NCBI GenBank assembly: GCA_964464635.1
Contig: CAYXGT010000003.1
Coordinates: 9,711-73,710 of the forward strand
DNA length: 64,000 nucleotides
Direction of reading: 5' to 3'
From: CAYLMG01 sp964464635
GTDB lineage: Bacteria; Planctomycetota; Phycisphaerae; Sedimentisphaerales; Anaerobacaceae
Positions within the stretch are counted from its first letter, which is position 1; each line of letters begins with the position of its first letter. Positions 7,946 to 16,809 of the stretch are shown piece by piece. A program made the translations under genes and the position numbers. The notes under the pieces were generated by a model, which made no database searches, was not told the DNA's origin, and saw only the letters and a program-made list of their open reading frames with translations.

Positions 7946-10018
7946 ATGAACAAACAAAGAGTAAAAAAGGTTTTTTTATTAATCTTAGCTTTATTCTGTG
8001 TAAACGCTCAAGGTATCGGGCCTAATAACGACACGTTCATCGATGAAGTCAACCCCGATACAATCAACGGCGCCAGGAATTATTTGATTGTAAGGTGTAT
8101 GAATCTGAATCCCGGCGAGTTGGATTCTCTGCTGAAATTCGATTTGAGCTGGGTGCCGCCAGAAGCACAAGTTAAATCTGCGGAACTTTCTTTATACTAC
8201 TATTATTACAATGATTGTAATCCTGTGGGCAGGCGGCTTGATGCATTTCGGATTACAGGAAATTGGGATGAAGAGACAACGACCTGGAATAACAGGCCGA
8301 GCCTTTACTTAACGCCGGTTGCCACTGCGTATATGCCGGGGGCGTACGGAAGGGTATATTGGGATGTAACGAACAGTGTCAGAGGCTTTCACAACGGCAC
8401 ATATACGAATTACGGCTGGCAGATAATGGATGTCGAAGAAAACGGCAACTGTATGATTTATTTTCGCTCGAACGAATATATGATGGGTATCGGGATGAAT
8501 CCTTTACTGGATATAGAGTTAAACATTATTTTCGTAGATAAAGATGCTGTTTACGGTGCCAATGACGGGAGCAGATGGGCAAGCGCTTACCTTAATCTTC
8601 AGGACGCACTGAATGCAGCGGTAGCTGGTGACCAGATATGGGTAGCAGAGGGAATTTATAAACCCGATGAAGGTCTGGTCCAAACACCGGGCGACAGAAC
8701 AGAAAGCTTTTGTCTAATAAACGATGTTGCTATCTACGGCGGTTTCGCTGGCGTTGAGACCAGCAGGGAGCAGCGTGACTGGGAAAATAATGTAACGATT
8801 CTCAGCGGTAATATCGGCAATACAGGTGTACCCACTGATAACAGCTATCATGTTGTCTCAAGCGACAGCACGGCCGGGCCAAGCGCTATTCTCGATGGTT
8901 TCACAATCAAACGAGGATATGCCGATGGCTCATCATTCCGGCAGGACCACGGCGCAGGAATGCTGAACATCGATAGTGATCCCACGATTGCTAATTGTAA
9001 ATTCCGCTACAACACAGCAGAAAGCGATGGTGGGGGAATGTACAACTATATCTGCGATTTGACAATAAGCAATTGCCTGTTCAGCAACAATTCTGCAGAG
9101 GAAGGCGGAGGAATGTATAATGGAGGTCATAGCCCCAAGTTGAGCGATTGTATTTTCACCGAAAACACTGCGGTAGATGGCGGTGGTATGTACAATAGTC
9201 AGAACTCGCCTGTGGTTAGCAATTGCAGCTTTACCAGTAACCCGGCAGATAAAGGCGGCGGAATGTATAATAGACAAGGCGAACCGAGAGTAATCAACTG
9301 CAGGTTTATGAATAATCCGGCTGGCAACGGCGGCGGGGTATACAATGAATATTCTTATGAACCGACATTTGTGAATTGTGAGTTTATCAACAATACAGCC
9401 AGCGAAAACGGCGGCGGGATGGTCAATGAAAACCTCTGTTCTACAGCCGTTATTAACTGCAGCTTTTCAGAGAATTCGGCGGTTCTGTCGGGCGGCGGCA
9501 TTTATAATGATATCGTAAGTGAACCGAGTTTCCCGGATATTACAAATTGTATTCTCTGGGGCAACAGTGACAGCGGTGGCTCGGATGAGTCTGCTCAAAT
9601 TCACGGAGATAGTCCTACAGTGACTTACAGTTGTATCCAGGACGATGACCCGAATGATGGGTCGATACCTTTCGGTGGTGCAGCCAATCATAATATCGAT
9701 GATGACCCTCTTTTTGTAAATGCAGCGGCAGGAGATTTGAAGCTCTTGGGATACTCGCCGTGTTTCGAGGTGGGCAATAATGCTGCGGTGCCGGCAGATG
9801 TTGCCGACCTTGACGGTGATGGAGACACAGGCGAGCAAACGCCTTTAGACCTTGACAACGACCTGCGATTTCGAGACGGCGACTGTGACGGTAGTGCTAC
9901 TATAGATATGGGTGCTTATGAGTTTGTTTGGGTTCTTGCAGGCGACCTCGACGGTGACTGCGATGTTGACTTTGCCGATTTTGCAATACTTTCCAGAAAC
10001 TGGCTGGCAGGTACATAA
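7946..10018 (+). CDS. Secreted DNRLRE / right-handed beta-helix protein with dockerin-like C-terminus
   Basis: Large exported protein (690 residues). A signal peptide (KKVFLLILALFCVNAQG) leads into a DNRLRE-type beta-sandwich of roughly 170 residues (LLKFDLSWVPPEAQVKSAELSL, ending with an ETTTWNNRP motif), a carbohydrate-binding-like module. From about residue 200 comes a right-handed beta-helix with several copies of the pattern CxFxxNxAxxGGGMYN. The last 25 residues (GDLDGDCDVDFADFAIL, then NWLAGT) form a Ca-binding dockerin-like repeat common in Phycisphaerae. The ATG at 7946 has GGAGG 9 nt upstream; a GTG at 7916 is weaker. Likely surface or extracellular, perhaps polysaccharide binding; no catalytic motif recognised. 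Confidence 0.85.
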   Translation: MNKQRVKKVFLLILALFCVNAQGIGPNNDTFIDEVNPDTINGARNYLIVRCMNLNPGELDSLLKFDLSWVPPEAQVKSAELSLYYYYYNDCNPVGRRLDAFRITGNWDEETTTWNNRPSLYLTPVATAYMPGAYGRVYWDVTNSVRGFHNGTYTNYGWQIMDVEENGNCMIYFRSNEYMMGIGMNPLLDIELNIIFVDKDAVYGANDGSRWASAYLNLQDALNAAVAGDQIWVAEGIYKPDEGLVQTPGDRTESFCLINDVAIYGGFAGVETSREQRDWENNVTILSGNIGNTGVPTDNSYHVVSSDSTAGPSAILDGFTIKRGYADGSSFRQDHGAGMLNIDSDPTIANCKFRYNTAESDGGGMYNYICDLTISNCLFSNNSAEEGGGMYNGGHSPKLSDCIFTENTAVDGGGMYNSQNSPVVSNCSFTSNPADKGGGMYNRQGEPRVINCRFMNNPAGNGGGVYNEYSYEPTFVNCEFINNTASENGGGMVNENLCSTAVINCSFSENSAVLSGGGIYNDIVSEPSFPDITNCILWGNSDSGGSDESAQIHGDSPTVTYSCIQDDDPNDGSIPFGGAANHNIDDDPLFVNAAAGDLKLLGYSPCFEVGNNAAVPADVADLDGDGDTGEQTPLDLDNDLRFRDGDCDGSATIDMGAYEFVWVLAGDLDGDCDVDFADFAILSRNWLAGT
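8975..9510 (+). repeat. Tandem beta-helix coding repeats (GGGMYN units)
   Basis: At least six degenerate repeats of about 72 nt encode C-x-F-x-x-N-x-A-x-x-G-G-G-M-Y-N turns of the beta-helix. Copies differ at DNA level, so this is an old protein repeat rather than a fresh duplication. Confidence 0.7.
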
Positions 10019-10101
10019 GCAATTAATCTGCGACTAACAACAATTCATCCGCCTTTGCGAAGGTTGATTTACGAGACTGAAGAGTCAGTGATGAAACTTA
10101 A

Positions 10102-10172
10102 CTGGGGAACAGGGACTCGAACCCCGACTAACTGATCCAGAGTCAGTTGTGCTACCATTACACTATTCCCCA
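10102..10172 (-). tRNA. tRNA-Gln (anticodon CUG)
   Basis: Minus-strand cloverleaf of 71 nt with the acceptor TGGGGAA/TTCCCCA, G discriminator, D loop AATGGTAGC, anticodon loop CTCTGGA and the T loop TTCGAGT. The U1-A72 pair and G73 are typical of glutamine tRNAs. No CCA is encoded. Confidence 0.95.
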
Positions 10173-10583
10173 AACCTCAGGGATAAAAATCGTCTTTAGC
10201 AGTTCTTATCTTTTGAATCCCGTTCACTTCAGAGGCCGATTATATCAGCGATTTTCAGTTTTACAAGGGCAATTTTGAAAAACAAACAGGCGGAAGTTTT
10301 AAGATTTCGAGGCGAGGCGGGCTGCGGACAAATTAGCATTTACCGACCTCAAAGGAATTGATTATCGAACGAAGAAGACCGATGAAGACAAACCAAATAA
10401 CAAAGCAGCAGTCCTATAACTAAAAATAATATTTTTTGTTTTAGACAGTCTTTAATAAAACCGATAAGCCAACTAATGTATTTTAATTCACACCCATACA
10501 GGTGTGCCATTTGGGGGGCTAAAGAGCTCTTGCTAAAAACATTTAGGAATTGACGAAGAAGTCATATTTGAAAGGGGGCAAAA
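10173..10583. other. Intergenic region upstream of tRNA-Gln and the 10584 gene
   Basis: No gene is seen. It holds the tRNA promoter (10239-10266), a 6-bp hairpin CACACC/GGTGTG with a 6-nt loop at 10489-10506, and a 10-bp palindrome aagagctctt near 10523. The hairpin lies about 80 nt before the ATG at 10584 and may be in its leader. No riboswitch consensus recognised. Confidence 0.5.
10239..10266 (-). promoter_or_regulatory. Promoter of tRNA-Gln
   Basis: On the minus strand TTGTAA (10261-10266), 16-bp spacer, TATAAT (10239-10244), about 67 nt before the 5' end of the tRNA. Confidence 0.6.
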
Positions 10584-11774
10584 ATGAAGCACAGATTTAG
10601 TTACAGAAAAACAATCCTTGCACTGGCGGTGATTTTTTTGATATTAAATCTGACAGCTAACGTTAGTGCCGAGCCAGCGGAGGGGACAAGTTACTTCAAG
10701 ATGGTCTCTACAATAGAGTATTCGGGGAAGGGCCAATACCGAAATCAGGCTGAAACATTGTATGCCGTAGAAAGAAAAGAACTCAACGATGATATGGTGA
10801 GCTATACCATCATACCCCAGGGTTTAGAGGGGACAGCAGGCGAGACGCAGAGAGGTTTATCAGGGACACTGTCTTTTTTAGTGGACAAAAGAACACATGC
10901 AGTATTGACGGACAATAAGGCATTATCACTTCTGGAAAACGTCAATAACCAGTGCGTTCAATCGATAACAAAGCTTGACAGAGAAGATATCGGCAAAACC
11001 TGGCAGCAAAGCTTTAATATCATAAGCGGCAACTATCCCTTCAGCGAAGAGCTGACGTTCGATATGAAGGCCATTGAGCTGACAACAGAGAATCAGGGAG
11101 GCATTATTGCTGTAAGGGCCCTTTCAAAACCTTTCAGTCTCGACGTAAGAAATTACAAAGGAGAGCCGGGTACGATTAAATGCAAAATCGGCAGCGTTTA
11201 CCTGTTCGATTCCGAGGTTGAAAATATTTTCCTGAGTGTATCGGTTTTCGAGGCTACAACGAAAATGAACGGTTACAAGGAACTTCTTCGCCACGAGATA
11301 GCAACGAATAAGGTAGGCGCCGACGGAAGTAACGTTGACCTGACGGGGTTGAGTAAAGATTTCGAGAAGCTGGTAAGAAAAGTCGGCTTGCGAACGAAAC
11401 CACTTAAGGTTTCCAAAGAAGTAACACTACCCAACTGGGCCAGTTCAGATATAGTAAAATCTGCTCAGGCGGCCAACATTTGCGCGGCAACGGCCTGCGA
11501 GGGCTCAGTGAATCCGGTGGTGACGGTTTGTGCGGCATCTTCACAGATGATCGGACTTCAAAGTGTTGGTATGATAACAACCGGTGCGACAGCCCTTACG
11601 GTAAGTAAAGCCCTTGTAACAACGGTCCCTGGTATAGGGGGGATGAAGATAGCGATGGCACCTGCGTTTATGGGCGTTGGTATGGGCACGGCCGGCGGCA
11701 TAGCCGGCGGTACCGTGGGAGCAGTAGCAGCGGCCGGCGGCTCAAGCTCCAGCAGCTCGAGAAGCTCCGAATAA
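10584..11774 (+). CDS. Exported protein of unknown function with Gly/Ala-rich hydrophobic tail
   Basis: Family not recognised. The 396-residue product has a signal peptide (TILALAVIFLILNLTANVSAE) and a soluble central part of about 250 residues rich in beta-type sequence. The C-terminal 100 residues contain hydrophobic Gly/Ala/Met segments (MGVGMGTAGGIAGGTVGAV) and finish with a serine tract SSSSSSRSSE. The tail could insert in a membrane or be a low-complexity anchor. An AAGGGGG site 6 nt before the ATG supports the start. A strong terminator (11890-11927) ends the transcript, so it is monocistronic. Confidence 0.7.
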   Translation: MKHRFSYRKTILALAVIFLILNLTANVSAEPAEGTSYFKMVSTIEYSGKGQYRNQAETLYAVERKELNDDMVSYTIIPQGLEGTAGETQRGLSGTLSFLVDKRTHAVLTDNKALSLLENVNNQCVQSITKLDREDIGKTWQQSFNIISGNYPFSEELTFDMKAIELTTENQGGIIAVRALSKPFSLDVRNYKGEPGTIKCKIGSVYLFDSEVENIFLSVSVFEATTKMNGYKELLRHEIATNKVGADGSNVDLTGLSKDFEKLVRKVGLRTKPLKVSKEVTLPNWASSDIVKSAQAANICAATACEGSVNPVVTVCAASSQMIGLQSVGMITTGATALTVSKALVTTVPGIGGMKIAMAPAFMGVGMGTAGGIAGGTVGAVAAAGGSSSSSSRSSE

Positions 11775-11889
11775 AACTTACAATAGAATAGAGAATTTGG
11801 TGAGTCCAATTGAAACCAGAGAAGAGAGTTGAAAAAAAAATGATTGTATAAGAAGTAGAAATTCCAAATCACCCGGTGAGCTGCTGAGT

Positions 11890-11927
11890 ATCAGCCGGCA
11901 CTGAAAAGTGTCGGCTGATTTTTTTAT
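11890..11927 (+). terminator. Rho-independent terminator after the 10584 gene
   Basis: A 13-bp stem (ATCAGCCGGCACT with AGTGTCGGCTGAT, one G-U pair), GAAA tetraloop, then TTTTTTATTT. It touches the stop codon of the convergent gene at 11924. Confidence 0.9.
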
Positions 11928-12988
11928 TTCTTTACCCAAAGCATCTCGCGTTCAAAGTCGAGCACTAATATGGTATTGCGAAAATACTGCATTCCCAATA
12001 AACCGCCACATTCCTCCAGGAGAATACTGTCGTCAGGAAAAACGGAGACATCTGCATTTTTAATAATCCTTCCGGCAAATTCGAATTCCGGGACGTAGCC
12101 CTTTTTGCATTTCAGGCGGCCAACATAAGGATAGAGCTGGCTCTGGCTTTTCAATTTTACTTTGGGGATGCTGTTTTGGATTTCGTCCCAAAGCTCCTCG
12201 GTGACAGCCAGTCCATTTCCGTTTCCGGTATCGAGCTGAAAATCGATTTCACTGCCGGCAACAGGAATACTAACAAATAAAAAGGTGTTACCGTGAAAAT
12301 CTTCTTCGATAGAGAGCGGATACTGCATCCAGAGCTGCTCATTGGTGGTTTCAAAATCCTTATCAGTCGAAAATTCCACCTCTTCATTTACACTATCAAA
12401 GAGGATATATTTAAACTCCCTCAAAGCCGGCAGGCCGAGGATGACAGCGTTGTCTTCATTATCAGAGTTTGTGAACAGGCCAAAGAGGCCCCGGCGATTC
12501 AGATAAAAACAGGGCCAGTCAACAAGACTGATGTCATCAATCATAAGCTTAGGCAGATAGCAAAGGCCGAAATCAAAGCCTTCGAACTGTGCGGTTTTAA
12601 GAGGGAATACGGAAAGTTTGTTATCCTTAATGTGCTTATTTTTAACAAAGACGGCCTGTGACGCACCGGTATCGAGTATAACAGGATATTGGCGGCTTCC
12701 GATGGAACCCTCAATTACCATAAATCGAGCGGTATTCCATAAATTGTGATACTTTACCCGGCAGGTTTCAGCCTGCTCTATCCGGCTGTCGATATCCCAG
12801 GAGTAATCAACAGTGCCATCGCTTCTTTCGAAAACTTCTATCGAATAGGTTCCATTATTCGGGTCTATCAGAGACGAGCCGTGCTCGGCTTCGAGCCCAC
12901 TGATATTGAAATGCTGCAAAGAAGAATTTGCAGAGCAACCAACAAACAAAATTGATAAGCAAACACAAAAACAACTCAACCTTTTCAT
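11924..12988 (-). CDS. Lipoprotein with two retropepsin-like aspartyl protease half-domains
   Basis: Predicted outer- or inner-membrane lipoprotein of 354 residues. The signal SCFCVCLSILFVGC ends with a lipobox Cys. Two D-T-G motifs, VILDTGASQAVF and FQLDTGNGNGLA, each resemble the active-site loop of retropepsin-like aspartyl proteases, so one chain carries two half-sites and could fold as a pseudo-dimer. The ATG at 12986-12988 has AAGGA 5 nt upstream; a TTG five codons earlier and the ATG at 12994 are weaker choices. It is divergent from the glycan locus. Proteolytic activity is inferred from the motifs only. Confidence 0.75.
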   Translation of the reverse strand: MKRLSCFCVCLSILFVGCSANSSLQHFNISGLEAEHGSSLIDPNNGTYSIEVFERSDGTVDYSWDIDSRIEQAETCRVKYHNLWNTARFMVIEGSIGSRQYPVILDTGASQAVFVKNKHIKDNKLSVFPLKTAQFEGFDFGLCYLPKLMIDDISLVDWPCFYLNRRGLFGLFTNSDNEDNAVILGLPALREFKYILFDSVNEEVEFSTDKDFETTNEQLWMQYPLSIEEDFHGNTFLFVSIPVAGSEIDFQLDTGNGNGLAVTEELWDEIQNSIPKVKLKSQSQLYPYVGRLKCKKGYVPEFEFAGRIIKNADVSVFPDDSILLEECGGLLGMQYFRNTILVLDFEREMLWVKK

Positions 12989-13404
12989 AACCATCCTTCT
13001 CAATCATTCTCAATAAAGGCTCCTTCCAGAACAACAATATCCTTTAAGTATTCCGTGCATTGTGCAGAAATTAAGAAGAGGCTATTTTTTGATTAACAAC
13101 TGAGAAGTACCCTGCCCCCATTTAAGAGATGATTTTATCATATTTTGAAGACGATGTCAAGAGAATTCAGCGTCTCAAAGTCACCAAATATTAATGCACA
13201 GAAGAGCCGGCAAAAGCGAACCTGAAGCGAGACTGTATTTTTTGTAAAAACCGGATTTTACGGTTCATCGTTTGCGTTATTATCGGACAGAAAAGTGAAA
13301 AAATATTTTTTTGTACTAAACCCGGTCTGTGTAATTTCCGAATATTCAGATTGTAACAAGTTTTTGGGGTGTAATGATTAAAGGAATAATTCAGGAGATA
13401 GTAA
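12989..13404. other. Divergent intergenic region before the glycan locus
   Basis: AT-rich spacer between the retropepsin-like lipoprotein and the export lipoprotein. No gene is supported; a 73-codon minus frame at 13191-13412 has no recognisable product or ribosome site. The glycan-locus promoter should lie here, but I see only partial matches (for example TTGTAC with TAATTT near 13313), none convincing. Confidence 0.4.
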
Positions 13405-14184
13405 ATGAACAATCAATTCAGACAAGGGCGGTACGCACATATTATAGGTACAAGCATTTTATTGGTCTTTTTATTGTCCGTTATCGGGTGTAACGGTCCG
13501 AAAGCATCTGGCCTTCAAGAGGTCGGCGCTTTCGAGAGAGCCGGGCCTGCAGAGGCCGGGGAAAGTGCGAGCCACGACACCACATATAAAGTTATCTGTG
13601 GAGATGTTCTGGAACTATATATGCCCCTTGTTTTAAAAGACGTGCTCGAGACATACCGGCAGAACGAGCCTTATCTGTGCAGGGTAAATAACTCGGGCAA
13701 TATACCGCTTCCGATAATAGGCGAAATAAACGTCGCCGACAAGACATTAACCGAACTGGAAACAGAAATCTCCGAGGCGTACTTTCCGCAGTACCTGAAA
13801 TACCCGCCGGCAGTTGTATGTAAGGTAAATGAACATATCGATGAGAGGGCATTTACCGTTACAGGTCTTGTCAATAAGCCGGGCGTATTCGAGTACCCGA
13901 CAAACGTTCAATACAGCCTGATTGATGCCCTTGCATTTGCGCAAGGAGTGAACAGGATAGCCGACCCGCGGTTTGCGAAGATTTACAGGCGAGAAGGGGA
14001 CGGCAAAGTAGTAGCAGCCACTTTTAAGATAGACCAGAAATCTTTCGACAATGTATCCACGATAATGATAAAACCTGGTGACGTAGTTTCCGTACAGAGC
14101 ACATCAAGGACACAAATGAACCTGTTCCTCGCTGAAACACTGCGTCTTAACTTTGGCGCCTATATACGGCCGGAAGACCTTTAA
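13405..14184 (+). CDS. Polysaccharide export lipoprotein (Wza-like)
   Basis: First gene of the glycan locus. The 259-residue protein has a lipoprotein signal (LLVFLLSVIGC), then the poly-export domain starting YKVICGDVLELYMP with NNSGNIPLPIIGEINVADKT, and a SLBB-type domain (AFTVTGLVNKPGVFEYP). It would form the outer-membrane export channel for the chain handled by the kinase next door. It is shorter than E. coli Wza (about 380 residues), as in many non-proteobacterial members. An AGGAGA site lies 6 nt before the ATG. The next gene follows after 29 nt. Confidence 0.9.
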   Translation: MNNQFRQGRYAHIIGTSILLVFLLSVIGCNGPKASGLQEVGAFERAGPAEAGESASHDTTYKVICGDVLELYMPLVLKDVLETYRQNEPYLCRVNNSGNIPLPIIGEINVADKTLTELETEISEAYFPQYLKYPPAVVCKVNEHIDERAFTVTGLVNKPGVFEYPTNVQYSLIDALAFAQGVNRIADPRFAKIYRREGDGKVVAATFKIDQKSFDNVSTIMIKPGDVVSVQSTSRTQMNLFLAETLRLNFGAYIRPEDL

Positions 14185-14213
14185 ATCGTAAAGAGAGCAT
14201 GAAAGGAAGAATT

Positions 14214-16757
14214 ATGGATACCTTCAATAACGACAACGTTGGCGAAAATGTGGAGCCAAATTCAAAAGGATCAGGCGACAGAGGTTTGTCGCAAGCGGGA
14301 TTGCTGGAGATGGTTCTGCGTCACCGATGGCTAATCATATGCACCATCACAGCATCATTGATAGCGGCATATTTTTATCTTCTGACGGCAACACCGATAT
14401 ATACGAGCTCTGCGAGGCTGTACGTTGAACAAAGCGGTCCGAAGATTATTTCCGAATATGAAGGCTTTATGACCGGCTCAAAGAATTACCTTTATACGCA
14501 AAAAGAACTGATAAAGTCCACTCCGCTTATAGCCGGCGTTGTCAAGAATCCGCAAATAAGAAGATTCAAAACTTTCACCAAAATCGACAACCTGGTCAAA
14601 TACATAAAGAACAGCATCAACGTTGAAGTGGGGAAAAAGGACGACATTATCACGATTTCATTCGACTGCCCATATCCGGAAGAAGCAGCACAGTTAGTAA
14701 ACTCCGTGATAGACTCCTACGTTGAATACCATTCAACTCACAAGCGGAGCACTGTTCTCGAGGTATTAAAAATTCTCCAAAAAGAAAAGGTCAATCGCGA
14801 CCAGGAACTAAAAGAGCGGTTTCAAGAAATGCTCGAATTTACCAAAGAAAACGGGATGTTGAGCTTTGAGGAGAAAAGCGGCGGACATATTGCCGTTCAA
14901 AGGCTTTCGAAACTTTCAGAGGCACTGACGGAGGCACAGCTTGCGACTATAAATGCCAGAGCCGAGTACGAGGTGATTGCGGGTATGGTAACCGAGCCTG
15001 CCAAGATTAAACAATTTGCAGCGGTCCAGCCAAGTATAGCAACGGCACTTTTAGCCAAAAATAATGAAGCTGCATTAGAGTCGCAATTAGGAAAGCTTGA
15101 AACCGAGCTGGAAGACCTGCAGCGTAATTACACAGAAGACCACCCTGCGATTCAATCCGTAGAGTCGCAAATAAAGCGGATAAAAAAGGACCTCGGAGAA
15201 CAGACAGAGACATTCGCAAAAGGCTACGTTGAAATAATGAAACAAAAATATCTGACCGCGATGGAAACAGAAGACGAGCTGCTCAAGAACTTCAACGAGC
15301 AGAGAGAAGCGACACAGGACATAGGCGTTAAAAACGCAGAATATTCGATTCTGAACTCCGAGCTGAAAAGAACTGAAAGATTGTGCGATATACTCGATGA
15401 AAGAATTAAAGAGCTGAATATCACAGAGGATACAGGTGCTTTGAACATAAGCATACTTGAAGTTGCTCGTATCGAAGACAGGCCATCGAAACCGCAAAAG
15501 GCCAAGGTAATGGCACTTGCTTTTATTCTCGGTCTTATGCTAAGCGGGGGTCTGGTCTTTGTTCGCGAACAGTTCGACTGCAGGCTGCGGTCAACCGAAG
15601 AGATATCCGAGATTTTAGGTGTTCCGATTCTCGGAATAGTACCGTCAATTTCAGGTGAGCATGCTGATGCAAAGAAAGTAAAAGATGTTCTGGCTGCGCT
15701 AAAGATTACGGTGTCAAAACTCTACGAAGCGATTCGAATAACGATATCCTCAGCCAAAGCTAAATCAAAAACATTAAAGATGGACGTCAAAGACAAGGCC
15801 AGCAAGGCAATTGTTTGTGGAAATTATCGTAATGCCTGGCTTGAATTTAAATCGGCAGCAGTTCAAGCTTATCAGACAATAGTCAATTTTGCATTCCGCG
15901 TCAGAACACCAATAGAAGCAAAAACTTTCGAAACGGGCGAAGATAAAGAAGAAACAAGAGAATACAAAACACTCAAAGAGCGCGGACAGAAGGTTCACCG
16001 CAAACCGAAATCCGCCGCAGCCGAGGCTTATCGAACGATACGGACATCGATATTTTTCGGTGTACCAAAGGGCAGGGCAAAAACCATACTCATCACATCA
16101 CCCACTCAGGGAGACGGCAAGAGCACATTAGTAAGCAACTTAGCGCTTTCAATGGCACAAGCGGGCCAAAAAACTATTGTCCTTGACTGTGATTTTCGAA
16201 GGCCGATTCAACATAAAATTTTCGGTGTCGATAACGAGAACGGCCTGTCCAATGCAATTACAGGAAACATTACTCTCAACGAGGCGATTGAGCAAGGCCC
16301 AATAGAGAGCCTTCATATTTTACCCCGCGGGACCGATGTTCCAAATCCATCAGAACTGCTCAACAGCGATGCATTTTTGACGATACTCAACGAGCTTTGC
16401 GAGCGCTACGACCGGATTGTTATAGATTCACCGCCGGTGATGCCGGTGGCCGACAGCCAGATTCTCGGGGCGATTTGCGATGTTACAATTCTCGTGCTGA
16501 GGGCTGAAAAAAGCACAAGAAAACCAAGCCAGCTTGCCCGTGACGGCTTAATTAATGTCGGCTCTCACCTTCTCGGGTTTGTCGTCAACGCCGTGCCGCA
16601 ACAACACGGCCGATACGGATACTACAGCAGATACTACGGCTACGGTTATGGATACGGTTACGGCCACGACCATAGTTACTACGACGATGAGCAGGGAAAA
16701 GAAGAAAAAGAGAAAGGGTCAAAAAAAACAAAGCAGAAAGAAAAAGCTTATGCTTAA
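14214..16757 (+). CDS. Wzc-like polysaccharide co-polymerase / BY-kinase
   Basis: Inner-membrane protein of 847 residues that sets chain length and autophosphorylates on tyrosine. A Wzz domain follows the first membrane segment (WLIICTITASLIAAYFYLL, residues 39-57). A long coiled periplasmic part runs to the second segment (about 428-450). The cytoplasmic BY-kinase carries Walker A (TSPTQGDGKST), Walker A' (VLDCDFRRP) and Walker B (IVIDSPPVMP). The C-terminus is a Tyr/Gly cluster (YYSRYYGYGYGYGYG) before a Lys-rich tail. Between the second segment and the kinase lies an unusual ~170-residue linker with three degenerate copies of the AEAYRTIRTS-type motif. The ATG at 14214 has AAGGA 7 nt upstream, better than the ATG at 14199. 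Confidence 0.92.
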   Translation: MDTFNNDNVGENVEPNSKGSGDRGLSQAGLLEMVLRHRWLIICTITASLIAAYFYLLTATPIYTSSARLYVEQSGPKIISEYEGFMTGSKNYLYTQKELIKSTPLIAGVVKNPQIRRFKTFTKIDNLVKYIKNSINVEVGKKDDIITISFDCPYPEEAAQLVNSVIDSYVEYHSTHKRSTVLEVLKILQKEKVNRDQELKERFQEMLEFTKENGMLSFEEKSGGHIAVQRLSKLSEALTEAQLATINARAEYEVIAGMVTEPAKIKQFAAVQPSIATALLAKNNEAALESQLGKLETELEDLQRNYTEDHPAIQSVESQIKRIKKDLGEQTETFAKGYVEIMKQKYLTAMETEDELLKNFNEQREATQDIGVKNAEYSILNSELKRTERLCDILDERIKELNITEDTGALNISILEVARIEDRPSKPQKAKVMALAFILGLMLSGGLVFVREQFDCRLRSTEEISEILGVPILGIVPSISGEHADAKKVKDVLAALKITVSKLYEAIRITISSAKAKSKTLKMDVKDKASKAIVCGNYRNAWLEFKSAAVQAYQTIVNFAFRVRTPIEAKTFETGEDKEETREYKTLKERGQKVHRKPKSAAAEAYRTIRTSIFFGVPKGRAKTILITSPTQGDGKSTLVSNLALSMAQAGQKTIVLDCDFRRPIQHKIFGVDNENGLSNAITGNITLNEAIEQGPIESLHILPRGTDVPNPSELLNSDAFLTILNELCERYDRIVIDSPPVMPVADSQILGAICDVTILVLRAEKSTRKPSQLARDGLINVGSHLLGFVVNAVPQQHGRYGYYSRYYGYGYGYGYGHDHSYYDDEQGKEEKEKGSKKTKQKEKAYA

Positions 16758-16809
16758 AAAAGATAAATAACGGAAGGCTGGTATCACAATAAAACTATAC
16801 TTTTGAAAA

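Noticed and set aside
8933..9277. 114-codon minus frame over the beta-helix repeats
   Set aside because: Arises from the repeated GGGMYN coding units read backward; no independent gene signals.
10441..10583. c-di-GMP riboswitch upstream of the 10584 gene
   Set aside because: Hairpin and G tract are present but the CACGCACAGGGCAAAC-type core of the GEMM motif is missing.
13191..13412. 73-codon minus frame in the divergent spacer before the glycan locus
   Set aside because: No ribosome site, no domain, and it overlaps the start region of the export gene.
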